Assembly (NCBI GenBank): GCA_905221605.1 | Contig: CAJNDS010001446.1 | Span: 1,037,315 to 1,101,314 of the forward strand | From: Symbiodinium natans | Taxonomy: Eukaryota; Sar; Dinophyceae; Suessiales; Symbiodiniaceae | Length of the DNA: 64,000 nt | Direction: 5' to 3' | In this document: positions 11,052-21,764 of the stretch, piece after piece | How positions within the stretch are numbered: position 1 is the first letter of the stretch | How the letters are laid out: each line of letters begins with the position of its first letter | The notes under the pieces: generated by a model | The model's database searches: none | The model's input: only the letters and a program-made list of their open reading frames with translations | What the model was told of the DNA's origin: nothing | Made by a program: the position numbers and the translations under genes

Positions 11052-11144
11052 GGAGTGTTCCCCCTTATACTAATAGTGTCGAATAGAGATTATCGTACCC
11101 CCTTGTTGTAATCCCTAGTAAGGACTGTCAGTATCAGGGGGAAG
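11052..11144. mobile_element. MITE-like element, family E
   Basis: Near-palindromic. Left end GTGTTCCCCCTTATACTAAT pairs with right end ACTGTCAGTATCAGGGGGAA. Related copies lie at 29297, 32405, 34339 and 36599. Confidence 0.75.
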
Positions 11145-11213
11145 GTATATAAACCCCAAGCTCTAAACATCCCAAACCCCTGAACCCGAATAGGCTTTGG
11201 GGTGGAGGGTTTT

Positions 11214-11216
<3 letters not shown>

Positions 11217-11284
<68 letters not shown>
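11217..11284. repeat. (TG)n microsatellite
   Basis: About 34 TG units followed by three CTGT units. Confidence 0.98.
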
Positions 11285-11286
<2 letters not shown>

Positions 11287-11297
11287 TGTCTGTCTGT

Positions 11298-11405
11298 CTA
11301 GGACCGGGAGTAGGCACGTTTTTCGTTTTTTAGGGTTGGGGTTCCCTTAAAATCCCCTTAAAACCAAAAAGGGTCCCCTTTTTGTTCCCAGGTTACTCCC
11401 GGGTC
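11298..11405. mobile_element. MITE-like element, family C
   Basis: Left end CTAGGACCGGGAGTAGGC; right end GGTTACTCCCGGGTCA. The internal CCAAAAAGGGTCCCC core is shared with the other copies. Confidence 0.8.
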
Positions 11406-11449
11406 ACCCTAAACCCTAAACCCTAAACCCCAAACCCTAAACCCTAAAC

Positions 11450-11870
11450 CCTATTTTCGTTCATGCAATTCACGCGCAAACTCGTTCATTTATTCACTTC
11501 GTTTACTTGTAATAATCGCATTCGCTTCACGGTATTTAAGGAGTGAAGGAAAAGAATGCAATCAAAAAATGATAGGTGAATGAACGTAGTGAAGTGAACG
11601 TAATGTTGGGGTCTTAAGGTGTACATTTAGTATTAGCCCCGTTCATTCGTGCTCTCATTTCATTCGCCTACTCACTCACTACTTTAATGAAATGGTAAGA
11701 AGCAAGAAGGAAAAAGGAGTGAATGTACGGGCGAATAGAATACTAATTTCTTGTTTAATTCGCCCATTCACTTCGTTCGCCAAAATCCCGAATTAAAAAT
11801 AGTAAATTCACGCGTGTCCTTGTAATTTACGACTTTTAATAGGGTTTTTTGTGCTCTCTTGCACCCCAAA
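11450..11870. other. AT-rich island with repeated TTCAYTC and GAAGTGAA motifs
   Basis: AT-rich compared with its surroundings, with many copies of TTCATTC, TTCACTTCG and their complements. A long imperfect inverted arrangement is likely. No coding frame is supported. Confidence 0.6.
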
Positions 11871-12340
11871 ATCTTCGGGTAGCTACCTGTATATACGCTA
11901 TAAAGCCAAAGGGCCCATACTTCAGAGCCCTTGAAAGAAGGTCAGCGACCAAGTTAAGAGATCAAGCAACTTCCCTTAGACCAATGCCTTTTAGCGGCTG
12001 AAAGCCTATAGGTTTAGGGTTTATGGTTTAGGGTTTAGGGTTTACGGTTTAGGGTTTAGGGTTTACGGTTCAGGGTTTAGGGTTTAGGGTTTAGGGTAAG
12101 GGTTCCTTCGACCCGGAGTAGGCCCTTCCATTTTTTACTGTTTAGGTTCCCTCATAATTCTCTTGAAACCAAAAAGGGGACCGACCCTATTTATTCCTAG
12201 GTTACTGCTGAGTCTAGGTTGCCTATTCCCTAAGCCCCACAGCAAGCACTATACCCTCATTCTTGAACCCTGAGCTCCTAAACCCTAAACCCTAAACCTG
12301 AACCCTGAACCCTAAACCCTAAACCCTAAACCAGTCGTAG

Positions 12341-12429
12341 GTGGAGCTGGTTTGGGACATCCACCGGGCTGCCAAGGACAGGGACTCGAGCCAAACCTTC
12401 AAGCGTTGTGCTAGTCTTCGCTTTTTCGG
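12341..12429 (+). other. Exon-like segment with consensus splice edges
   Basis: Preceded by GTCGTAG and followed by GTGAGAAGGGTTTAGGG, which matches the usual eukaryotic donor and runs straight into a telomere-like array. The 89-bp frame is fully open and includes VELVWDIHRAAKDRDSSQTF. It leaves phase 2. A mirror copy lies at 14440-14528. Confidence 0.55.
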
Positions 12430-12607
12430 GTGAGAAGGGTTTAGGGTTAAGGGTTTAGTTTAGGGTTTAGGGTTTAGGGTTTAGGGTTTAGGGTTTAGGG
12501 TTTAGGGTTTAGAGTTTGGGGTTTAGGGTTTAGGGTTTAGGGTTTAGGGTTTAGGGTGTAGGGTTTAGGGTTTGGGGTTTAGGGTTTAGGGTTTAGGGTT
12601 TAGGGTT
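12430..12607 (+). repeat. Telomere-like array (TTTAGGG)n
   Basis: About 24 units with a few variants. It starts inside the putative donor of the preceding exon-like segment. Confidence 0.95.
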
Positions 12608-12610
12608 AAA

Positions 12611-12731
12611 CAACTTATTAACTTAACTGTTCTCATCACTGTACTTCTAACCATATGAGGGCACCTAAGGGGCTTACAAGTGGGTAATAAGTACAGTTAC
12701 AATTGGTTCATAAGTACCATGAACCTCCAAG
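12611..12731. mobile_element. MITE-like element, family D, left end truncated
   Basis: Right end GTACCATGAACCTCCAAGTA is intact. The left inverted repeat is replaced by telomere-like repeat. Confidence 0.7.
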
Positions 12732-12839
12732 TACCCAGCCAAAGGAATCTGTACAAGCCTTTGCAGAGCCAAAGGCGGAAGTGCTGCCCCACAGCCCGAC
12801 CATAGCTTCCTACCGGAACCCGGAACCCTCAAAGGGTTT

Positions 12840-13515
12840 GGGGTTTAGGGTTTAGGGTTTAGGGTGCCCAGGGATAAGGTTTTCGTGTTCGGAGCTTTGA
12901 ATCCCAACGAAAGTAGCTGCATGAAGTGCCTGACTTCCGAGCGGGGCCCAGGACATTGTGGTGATTCGTCTCATGAAGCGCGGGCACCTAGAAAACTGCG
13001 CCAGGCCTCTTCTTACTTAGCCAACAGTTGAACTTTAAACTTTTTGGGTTTCCTTAAAGTCAGGTTTGACCTTTTTTCCCCCTTGGTTATTGGAGAAGCA
13101 AGTCTTGTTTCTCGGTGCCAGGGTTTATCATGGGTTCTCCTGTTACCGACCACTAGCCTGCCTCCCCCTCCACCCACACACGCACTCCAACGTAGACCCT
13201 TGGGATGCGAACTTGCAGGCTCAGGTTCAGGGTTCTCTTTATACCCAAATACAATTCTGAACTTATAAGCCCCTCTACGTCCTCTTCGTAGGCTTTCAGA
13301 GGACTTATATTTGGGGACAAAACTACCCGTGAACCTCCAAGTAAGCCTGATTCTCTCAAATCTCAAACGCGCCTGTCAGGGGGCGGGGCGGGGAGGACGA
13401 GCGCAAGGACGAGCGCAATGACGAGGAGTGGGGTTTCTTGAGGTCTTAGGGTTTAGAGTTGAGGTTTCGGCTTGCTGGCAGGTTCGCAGGTTTTGCAAGC
13501 TCTCTCCTTGAAACG
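12840..13515. other. Unique stretch, no gene recognised
   Basis: Mixed sequence with conflicting short frames on both strands (around 13013-13366). I see no conserved motif. A degraded family D right end may lie near 13330-13346. Confidence 0.4.
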
Positions 13516-13633
13516 TACTTGGATCATGGGTAGTTATAAGCAGGGTTCTAATTCTGGTAGCTATACTTATAGCCTTATTTAGGATATTTAGGATACTTAT
13601 CATCCTGCTTTTAGCTACCCATTGATCCGAGTA
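13516..13633. mobile_element. MITE-like element, family G (single copy seen)
   Basis: Terminal inverted repeats of about 30 bp. The left end runs TACTTGGATCATGGGTAG and the right end GGGTAG's complement through GATCCGAGTA. The interior is AT-rich. Confidence 0.65.
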
Positions 13634-14239
13634 GGGTTTAGACAGGGGGTTTAGTTGATGGTTCGAGGGTTTCAGGGCCTGAGGGTGTGCTGGCTGTACC
13701 AGGGCTTTCCCCCTGACACGAAGCATGAGCTGCATGACCGCATAGGGCCAGAGGGTTTAGGGTTTAGGGTTTAGGGTTTAGGGTTTAGGGGGGCAAGTGA
13801 AACGATCGCTGCCTCGCTGCAGCAGCCAGCATACTCTGCGCATCAGATTTCCACAGATGAACATCTCTTCCGTGCGGGTTAGTCTTGTGTGTTGTGTTTA
13901 ATGTAAGCGCGCTTGCGCCAGATTTCCACACGTCAGACTCCCAGTGGGGGATTTGAAGGGCAGACTGTGGGTTTGCTAATTGCGGCTTAGGGCTCAAGTA
14001 GGAGTTAGGGTCCCAGGGCTAGACCCTAGAAGCCCTGAGAAGCCAGAACCCCAACCCCAACTCGTCGCACCCACCTAGAAGAAGTATGTGGGTTTGGGAT
14101 AGCTTAGATCACCATCGTATACGTGCCAGATGCGGTTGCTCTTTCACGTTTTAGGCTCTGTATTGCCGCAGTCTGGCCCTGCGACTCCATACTGCGTCCA
14201 TTGTTTACGAGTTTGACCAACTTTGTGCTACTTATCAGG

Positions 14240-14790
14240 GAACCCTAAACCCTAAACCCTAAACCCTAAACCCTAAACCCTAAACCCTAAACCCTAAACC
14301 CTAAACCCTAAACCCTAAACCCTAAACCCTAAACACTAAACCCTAAACCCTAAACCCTAAACCCTAAACCCTAAACCCTAAACCCTAAACCCTAAACCCT
14401 AAACCCTAAACTAAACCCTTAACCCTAAACCCTTCTCACCCGAAAAAGCGAAGACTAGCACAACGCTTGAAGGTTTGGCTCGAGTCCCTGTCCTTGGCAG
14501 CCCGGTGGATGTCCCAAACCAGCTCCACCTACGACTGGGTTTAGGGTTTAGGGTTTAGGATTTAAGGTTTAGGGTTTAGGAGCTCAGGGTTCAAGAATGA
14601 GGGTTTAGGGCCTGCTGTGGGGTTCAGGGAATAGGCAACCTAGACTCAGCAGTAACCTAAACAGGGTCCCCTTTTGGTTTCAAGAAGATGCTGAGGGAAC
14701 CTAAACACTAACAAATGGAAGGGCCTACTCCGGGTCCTAGGAACCCTTACCCTAAACCCTAAACCCTGAACCCTAAACCCTAAACCCTAA
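14240..14790 (-). repeat. Right arm of a large inverted duplication
   Basis: Reverse complement of 12050-12607, including a CCCTAAA array (14240-14430), the exon-like segment at 14440-14528 and a reversed family C element ending GGGTCCTAGG near 14742. The arms are separated by about 1.6 kb. Confidence 0.85.
14440..14528 (-). other. Mirror copy of the 12341-12429 exon-like segment
   Basis: Same 89-bp open frame and the same GTGAGA donor on the minus strand, again leading into a telomere-like array. Confidence 0.5.
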
Positions 14791-15116
14791 ACCCCCTAAG
14801 TCTTAGGGCCCCCAGAAAGGACACGAGATTGCACTAGAAGACTTAGATCGTTTTAAACTTTAAACCTTAAATCTTAAACCTTAAGCCCTAAACCCTGAAC
14901 CCTAAGCCCTAAGCCCTAAACCCTAAACCTTTACTACCATTGAAGTTGTGAGGCTATTGTGCATCGACAGCCCTTCTTGTCCCCCAAAGCCCTTGCAAGG
15001 TCTTGAGGTTATGGGGTTACTGTCTAGGGTTCAGGGTTTGAGGGGGGTTTAGGGTTTAGGGTTCAGGGTCAGGGGCTTGTGGGGTTTGGGGGTTTGGTAG
15101 CTGCGCCTCCTGCATC

Positions 15117-16847
15117 ATGATCATCGAGGTGGTTCTCCTCAGCGGCAGGGCCGCGGAAGTCGAAGCAGACCCGGGAGATTCGGTTGCGTTGCTGCGGCAG
15201 CGCGCGCAGGTTGCGCTGGGGGTGGGCAGGGGAAGATTGGCGAAGCCGACCGGGGAGCTGTTAGGCCCGGCCTCGTTAGTTTCGGAGTCCGGGCTGCAGG
15301 GCGGTGATCACCTGACCTTTCATGTTGGCCAGGTTCAGGTAGCAGCTGTCAACCAAGCAGCCGCGGCAATTCTGGGCGATGGCTCTGTCGTGACTTGGGG
15401 GAATTCTGCTCGTGGTGGCGACAGCAGTGCCGTGCAAGACCCTTTGTGGTACTTTACTGTAACTTTAGGTCCTTACCTTTTTTGGGCTTATTGGGTTTCT
15501 TATTAAGGCAGCTAAAAGTTTAATTTATAGCTACCCTCCTGAGTGCAGCCAAGGACCGTCTGAAGGATGTGAAGCAGATCCAAGTGTCAAGTGCTGCATT
15601 TGCAGCGATCCTCAGCGACGGATCTGTGGTTACCTGGGGCAAACCTGACAGTGGCGGCGACAGCAGTGCTGTGCAAGACCGTCTGAAGAACGTACCTTGC
15701 GGGACGAGCTGAAACCTAAAAATGGGGGGGTCATAAACCCTATACTACTATAGAATTCCTACTAAGGTATATGAGCCTATACTACCAGAATTCCTATTAA
15801 GGCTCATTTGAACCACAGAATCCTTTTAAGGTTCCTTTGGTCCCTAAGGTACAGGGGATCCAGGCCTCCTTCGGTGCTTTTGCCGCAGTTCTTCGTGACG
15901 GATCCGTCGTGACCTGGGGCGATGCCCGCTATGGTGGCAGCAGTCGCGCCGTGCAGCATCAGCTCGTGGACGTGCGGCAGATACAAGCCACCCGCGAGGC
16001 GTTTGCCGCCATTCGGGGTGACGAGAGCTTGGTGACTTGGGGCGGGGGGTTGGTTCCTGGCGGCAGCGGTCCGGTTCAGGGACTGAAGCCGGTGCAGCAG
16101 GTTCAGGCCACCTGTGGGGCGTTTGCTGCGATATTGGCCGATGGCTCGGTTGTTAGCTGGGGTGATCCAGAAGCTGGTGGCGACAGTGGCGCAGTGCAAT
16201 CCGAGCTGAGAAACGTGCGCCAAATACAAGCGAGTCAACAAGCGTTTGCTGCCATCCGGCATGATGGATCCGTCGTGACCTGGGGCACGCCTTCAATGGG
16301 TGGAAATAGCAAAGCTGTGCAACATCAGCTTAGGGATGTGCAGCACATCCAAGCAACGAGCAGCGCTTTCGCTGCAATCCTTGGCAACAGATCGGTGGTC
16401 ACCTGGGGTACTCCTCACTTTGGCGGCGACAGCAGTACGGTGCAAGAGCAGCTGTTGAACGTGCGACAGGTCCAAGCGAATCAGCAGGCATTTGCTGCCA
16501 TCTTATTTGATGGAACCGTTGTAACATGGGGCAGTACCAATGGAGGAGGTGACAGCTGCGATGTTGAGAGCCGCCTGAAAGCCGTGGAGCACGTCGCAGC
16601 CGCGCATTACAGCTTTGCTGCCATTTGCGCAGGAGGGTCTGTTGTGACATGGGGCGACTACTATGGTGGTGGGGGCGACTGCCCCGCGCAAAGCCCTGAT
16701 GAAAGCAACGCCGTGTGTGGCATCAAGGGTTGCTGGCGAGCTTTTGCTGCAATCCGGGCAGATGGATCAGTCGTGACTTGGGGTGGGGCAGACCCTGCAG
16801 GTGATAGCACGGAGGTTCAAGATGAGCTACTGACCTGCCACCGCTGA
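15117..16847 (+). CDS. Ubiquitin-like/RCC1-type repeat protein, three exons
   Basis: Predicted exons are 15117-15437, 15554-15691 and 15849-16847, giving 485 residues in one frame. Residues 1 to about 75 resemble a ubiquitin-like fold (MIIEVVLLSGRAAEVEADPG). Ten degenerate repeats of about 39 residues follow, each with a core like FAAILADGSVVSWG then GGDS and VQ. These resemble RCC1/HERC-type beta-propeller repeats, a class very abundant in dinoflagellates, which usually mediate protein or chromatin contacts. Exon lengths are all multiples of three, and excising both insertions rejoins the repeat periodicity exactly. The ATG at 15117 is the first in frame and begins the ubiquitin-like segment. 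The assignment to RCC1-like repeats is firm, but the cellular role is unknown. Confidence 0.8.
15438..15553 (+). mobile_element. Family A introner acting as a 116-bp intron
   Basis: Interrupts the RCC1-like gene. Removing GACCCTTTGTGG through GCAGCCAAG joins GTGCAA to GACCGTCTG. The result is identical to the uninterrupted repeat unit at 15672-15686. This implies a GA-AG intron, or a 3-bp GAC duplication at insertion. GA donors have been reported in dinoflagellates. Confidence 0.75.
15692..15848 (+). mobile_element. Family B TIR element acting as a 157-bp GT-AG intron
   Basis: Ends GTACCTTGCGGGA and TCCCTAAGGTAC are inverted repeats flanked by TA. Excision from GT to AAG restores AAC GTA CAG in frame. 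The element's own ends plus the TA duplication supply the splice sites. Related copies lie at 27455-27569 and about 35228-35334. Confidence 0.8.
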
Positions 16848-16849
16848 GA

Positions 16850-18461
16850 CGCGCGTCAGCCGTCTGCAGAGAGGCCTGAGACTAGTCCCAGAAGAGCTTC
16901 TGCGCCACATCACAGCAAGCCCGAAGCCCGAAGCCCTCAACCCAAACCCACAAACCCTAAAGTTGGCCCCAATTAAACCCCCCTGTGCTTTAAAATCCCT
17001 AGCTCCAAAACCCTAAATCCTAAGCCCTAAACCCTAAACCCTAAACCCTAAACCCTAAACCCTAAACCCAGAGCCCTCCTTCAGCGCGCGTGGGGGGGCC
17101 GCAGGAGACGAGGTCTCAGGGCTCCCAAACGAGCGACTCCGAGGATGCCGCCGGGGTCCTCATTTAGGGTTTAGGGTTTAGGTTGTAGGGTTTAGAGTTT
17201 AGGGTTTAGGGTGGTAGGCTTGAGGGTTTAGGGTTTAGGGTTTTGGGTTTTGGGGTGGTAGGGTTTAGGGTTTCGGGTTTAGGGTTTAGGGTTGCAGGGG
17301 TTGAGTTCTGGAGTTTACGGTTGAGGGTTCGTAGCATTATTAGCGTTTAGGGTACAGGGTTTACATGGGTGGGTAGGTGTAAACGGGCTGTTCAGGGTTT
17401 CGGGCTTGTGGGGTTGTAGGGTTTAGAATGGTTTAGAGGGGCTTTTCGGGCTATAGGGTTTGAAGGTTTCAGAACGCTCATGTAGGTGTTTTTGGTTCAT
17501 TTGTGGGGTTACGTGCAGAATGCGTATAGGGTTTGCATGGGTTTCGGGTTCAGGGCTTGTCAAGCAGGTTTCGAATGTCGGCTCTAGGGTTTTACAGGGC
17601 TTTCGGGGTGTAGGGGATCGGTATCCACAAGATTCCTCCATAAATGGGTTCAGGGCTGCAGGCTTTTGGAAGGGTTTGGTTTTGAGGGCTTGAAGTTCAG
17701 AGTCTGGGATGTGGGGTTCTGGGGTTTAAAGGTTCGCGCTCCTGTACCATGCGAACCGGCTTTGTTCCTCAGTGACTTTCCTGAGCGCGTTGGTCGGTTT
17801 GCCACCTTTGCGCCCAGAAACACGTGTCGTGAAGCTGGATGTCGGGTTTTCCCTAAACCCTAAACCCTAAACCCTAACCCTAAACCCTAAACCCTAACCC
17901 CTACACCCTGTATAAACTTAAACCCTATTTTTTTTAACCTAGCCAGTTTGATCCGAGCCCCGGCATCCAAGCCCTACACTCTACACCTCGACATCCTAAG
18001 CCCTCCCTAAAGCCTAAACCTGAAACTTATGACAGAGGTTTAGGGTTTAGGGTTTAGGATTTAGGGTTTAGGGTTTAGGGTGAGCTGTTTCAGTAAATAT
18101 TCCCTGAAGCCATGAGGGGCAGGGGGTTATCTAGGGTTTTGGGTTTAGGGTGTTTAGGGTTTGGGGGTCGGAATAATCACTAGTAGTATTCCCTTAGGGT
18201 CTTTATAAGTATACTATGATGACCCCCCCCAAAAAAAACCTATTCAAATTGTTAAGGCCGTAGATAAAGCTGCGGGAGCACCCAATAGATGGTCTGATTT
18301 TTTTTTGCGCCTCCAGGGATTAGGGTTTAGGGTTTAGGGTTTAGGTTTAGGGTTTGGGGGATGAGGGTTTGGGGGAAGAGGGTTTAGAGCCTTGGGGTTT
18401 AGGGTTAGGCTTTAGGGTTTACTGGACTAGGGGTTGAGGGCCTCAGGGGTCTAGGGTTCAG
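16850..18461. repeat. Degenerate telomere-like repeats and unique spacers
   Basis: CCCTAAA (17030-17070), a GC-rich island (17072-17160), TTTAGGG variants (17163-17450), CCCTAAA (17850-17910), then TTTAGGG (18035-18090 and 18315-18450). Short frames around 17460-17860 look like translated repeat and are not called. Confidence 0.7.
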
Positions 18462-18643
18462 GGTTCTTCAAGGCTGTTCTCGCCTACTGGACGCTGCTGA
18501 AGTTCAAGGCGCGGGGGTCACTCATAGAACAAGGGCTCGAAACCCAAGGCCAGCAAACCCGGAGCCACAAATCCGAAGATTTGTTCATAAGACTTGCCTG
18601 GTCTGGGCTTCATTTTGTTTCTTCCGCGAGGGAGATGGCCTAA
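18462..18643 (+). CDS. Possible 3'-terminal exon of an unidentified gene
   Basis: Opens after an acceptor-like GGTTCAG and runs about 60 codons to TAA at 18641. It includes FFKAVLAYWTLLKFKARGSL and ends SSAREMA. It is preceded by TTTAGGG-type repeat. There is no start codon at its beginning, so it would be an internal or last exon. Composition is protein-like and the family is unknown. A second open frame overlaps it, so the frame choice is an inference. Confidence 0.4.
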
Positions 18644-19283
18644 AGGAGAGGTTACCTTGAGTACAGCGAGATTGGGCAACGAGAGTCCTCGCTTCGCCTT
18701 GAATAATATGCCTAATCACCCGAAGATTAGCCCCATGAATCCTGAACCCTAAACCCTAAACCCGAAACCCTAAACCCTAAACCCTAAACCCTAATCCCCC
18801 TACCCCTTTGAAGTACCAAGTGCACCTCACCCTATCAGCTAACCGTTGTGACATTCGGCAGATCTTAAACGTCAAGGGTTGCAATGCTTAAAGAGGGCTG
18901 GTTTAGTGTTCAAGTTGTACCCAGGTAGGTTAGGTGCACCAAGAATTTGCTTATACATGTACATATATATATATATATATATATAAAGCCCTAAACCCTA
19001 TACCTGCACGTATGTTTTTAGCTTAATAGACACACCTTATATTGGTTGGTGGGCTCTTTAAGTAGGGTTCTGTTTCCGGGGGGGGGGGGGGGGGGGGGGG
19101 GCGCTAATTCGGGCATCTAGGGGCTATATTTGGGTACAAGGGCAACAAATAAAGAGGCCACCAGCTTTTACAAGACACACCCCTTCAAAGTACTAGAAGT
19201 GTGCACCGAACCTCGTGGGATGCCAGGCTCGTCTGGATCAGATGCGGGATTGCCGCTTGGCTCATTAGATCTCCAGCTTCTGG
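18644..19283. other. Mixed spacer, no gene recognised
   Basis: Contains a short CCCTAAA block (18745-18795), a TA microsatellite (18964-18985) and a poly-G run (19078-19100). Confidence 0.5.
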
Positions 19284-19400
19284 GTTTAGGGTTTAGGGTT
19301 AGGGTTTAGGGTTTAGGGTTTAGGGTTTAGAGTTTAGGGTTTAGGGTTTAGGGTTTAGGGTTTAGGGTTTAGGGTTTGGCGCTTAGGGTTCAGGGTCGAG
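19284..19400 (+). repeat. Telomere-like array (TTTAGGG)n
   Basis: About 14 units with single-base variants. Confidence 0.95.
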
Positions 19401-19429
19401 GGTTTAGGGTTCAGGGCCGGAATTACTAT

Positions 19430-21600
19430 ATATATATATACATATATATATGGGCGTCCGCCTATTGCGGTTCCCCTTATTTTTTTAGGTTTACATAAAT
19501 GTATATATTTTAACCCTAAACCATCGTTATAACCACAGCAACAAGTCGATGATGATGTAGGTACCCCAAACCTATAGGGTTAAGTTTGACAGGTTTAGGG
19601 CTTAAGATTCAGGCATTTAAACGTCAGCCCGCAATGAAACCTAAACCCTAACCGTTCAACCCGATAGAGTTAAGGTTAAGCGGTTAGGGTTTAAGATTTA
19701 GGTGTTTTTAAACTTTAAACCTAAACCCATAGAGATTTAACCTTAAGGGTTGAAAGTTCGGGCAGTTAAACCTTAACCCTGAACCGTTTAGGGTCAGAAC
19801 CCTAAAACCCGACAGGGCTCTACAAGGAACAAAGGTTTTGACCCTAAAGGGTGCTGAAGGTATACATGCCCAGACCTTAGGTTTTCTTGAACCATTCAAC
19901 CCTACAGGGTTTAAAGGCTTAGGGTTTAAGGTTTAGGCATTACCTGTACGATAGAACCTTAAAGCCCTATAGGGCTTAGATCCCTAAACCTTGAATCCCA
20001 TAGGGCTATGCCTACGTTTGTAGGGCTTTCTTCCCGGTGACGCGAGAATACTGTGAGCAAATGTCCTTTTCACTACTTCCTGGGATTCAAAATATAAACA
20101 AACCATATCGTTATATGATAGAACTCAGGTTTTGCTTATCGGGGGATGGTTGCTTGAGCTATCTTAGGTAAGGTAAGGATTTTAGGATAGAGGTATTGTT
20201 TTGCTTATTGGGGCGTGATGGGGTTGCCCTCATTTTCTTATAGGCTATTTACATGTATATAAATCAAACCCTGAACCATAGTTATAACCGCAGCAAGAAG
20301 TTATAACCTCGTCATAAAGAAATTTCCGCAGAGCTCGTCAAATCCGATCATGATGTAGGCGCCCCAACCCTAGAGGGTTAAGGTTGACAGGTTTAGGGTT
20401 GAAGATTGAGGCATTTAAACCTAAGCCGGCAATTCAACCTAAACCCGAACCTTTAAACCCTATAGAGTTAAGGTTTAAGGGGTTGGGGTTTAGGATTTAG
20501 GCATTTAAAACGAAAACTCGAAAAGTTTCAATCTTAAGTGTTTGAAGTTCGGGCATTCAGACCTTAACCCTGATTCGTTTAGGGTCAGAACCGTAAAACC
20601 CTATAGGGCTCCCAAAGGCTCAAAAGTTTTAACCCTAGAGGGTACTGAAGGTATACATGCCCAGACCTTAGGTTGTCGAACCATTGAACCCTATAGGGTT
20701 TAACGGTTTAGGTTTAAGGTTTGGGCATTAATTACCTATACAATAGAACCTTAAAACCCCAGAGCGCTTGGGGCTCAAATCCCCAAACCTTGAATCCCAT
20801 AGGGTTATGCCTACGTTTGTAGCGCTTTCGTCCCGGTGACGCGAGAATACTGTGAGCAAATGTCCTTCCACTACTTCATGGGATTCAAAATATAAACAAG
20901 GAGGATAATTCAAGTTTTGCTTATCGGGGGATGGTTGCTTGAGCTATCTTAGGAAAGGTAAAGATTTTAGGATAGAGTTTTTGTTTTGCTTGAGCTATCT
21001 TAGGTAAGGTAAGATTTTAGGATAGAGGTTTTGTTTTGCTTTTTGGGGCGTGATGGGGTTACCGTTACCCTCATTTTCTTATAGGCTAATTTACATGTAT
21101 ATCAATCAAATCCTGAACCATAGTTATAACCGCAGCAAAAAGTTATAACCTTGTCATGTACATATATCCGCAGAGCTCGTCACTTTCACTACTTGCTGGG
21201 AATCAACATATACACAAACTATATCGTTAAATGATGGAATTCAGGAATTGCGTATCGGGGGATGGTTGCTTGAGATATTTTAGCTAAGGTAAAGTATTTG
21301 GGATATTTCGCTTGTTGGGGGCGTGATGGGGCTCCCCTTATTCTTATGGGTTTACATAAGTGTATAAAAATCAAACCCTAACCCATAGTTATAACCACAG
21401 CAATAAGTTATAACCTTGTCATATAGAAATTTCCGCAGAGCTCGTCAAATCCAATCATGATGTAGGCGCCCCAACCCTAGAGGGTTAAGGTTGACAGGTT
21501 TAGGGTTTAAGATTGAGGCACTTAAACCTAAGCCGGCAATTCAACCTAAACCCAAAACTTTAAGCCCTATAGAGTTAAAGTTTAAGAATTAGGGTTTAAG
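19430..21600. repeat. Three-copy tandem repeat of about 0.8-1.1 kb
   Basis: The landmark TGATGTAG followed by an AGGGTTAAG-type segment recurs at 19553, 20351 and 21458. Shared blocks include CATTTACATGTATAT-like sequence, GGGGGATGGTTGCTTGAG and AACCCTATAGAG-type telomere-derived text. Copies differ by small indels, and the last is truncated. No coding frame is supported. Confidence 0.8.
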
Positions 21601-21609
21601 GCGCAATCC

Positions 21610-21745
21610 CATATAGTATACGTATACTTCTGAGCAGAAAAGATACGGGAGACACTGCTTGCGATTCAGAATATTCGGAGCAGAAAGGATACAGGGGACA
21701 CTGCTTGCGAATCAGAAGTTTAGGAGCAGAAAAGATGCGGTCGAG
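21610..21745. repeat. Minisatellite, units of about 47 bp
   Basis: GAGCAGAAAAGATACGGG followed by GACACTGCTTGCGA recurs two to three times. Confidence 0.75.
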
Positions 21746-21764
21746 GTACCTCGGCAGGAGCACC

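Larger units (their letters stand above)
12050..12607 (+). repeat. Left arm of a large inverted duplication
   Basis: Matches 14240-14790 in reverse complement, including a family C element (about 12108-12220), an exon-like segment and an irregular TTTAGTTTAGGG unit inside the telomere-like array. Confidence 0.85.

Noticed and set aside
15804-16691. Minus-strand frames opposite the RCC1-like gene
   Set aside because: They mirror the repeat periodicity of the plus-strand gene and lack any motif of their own.
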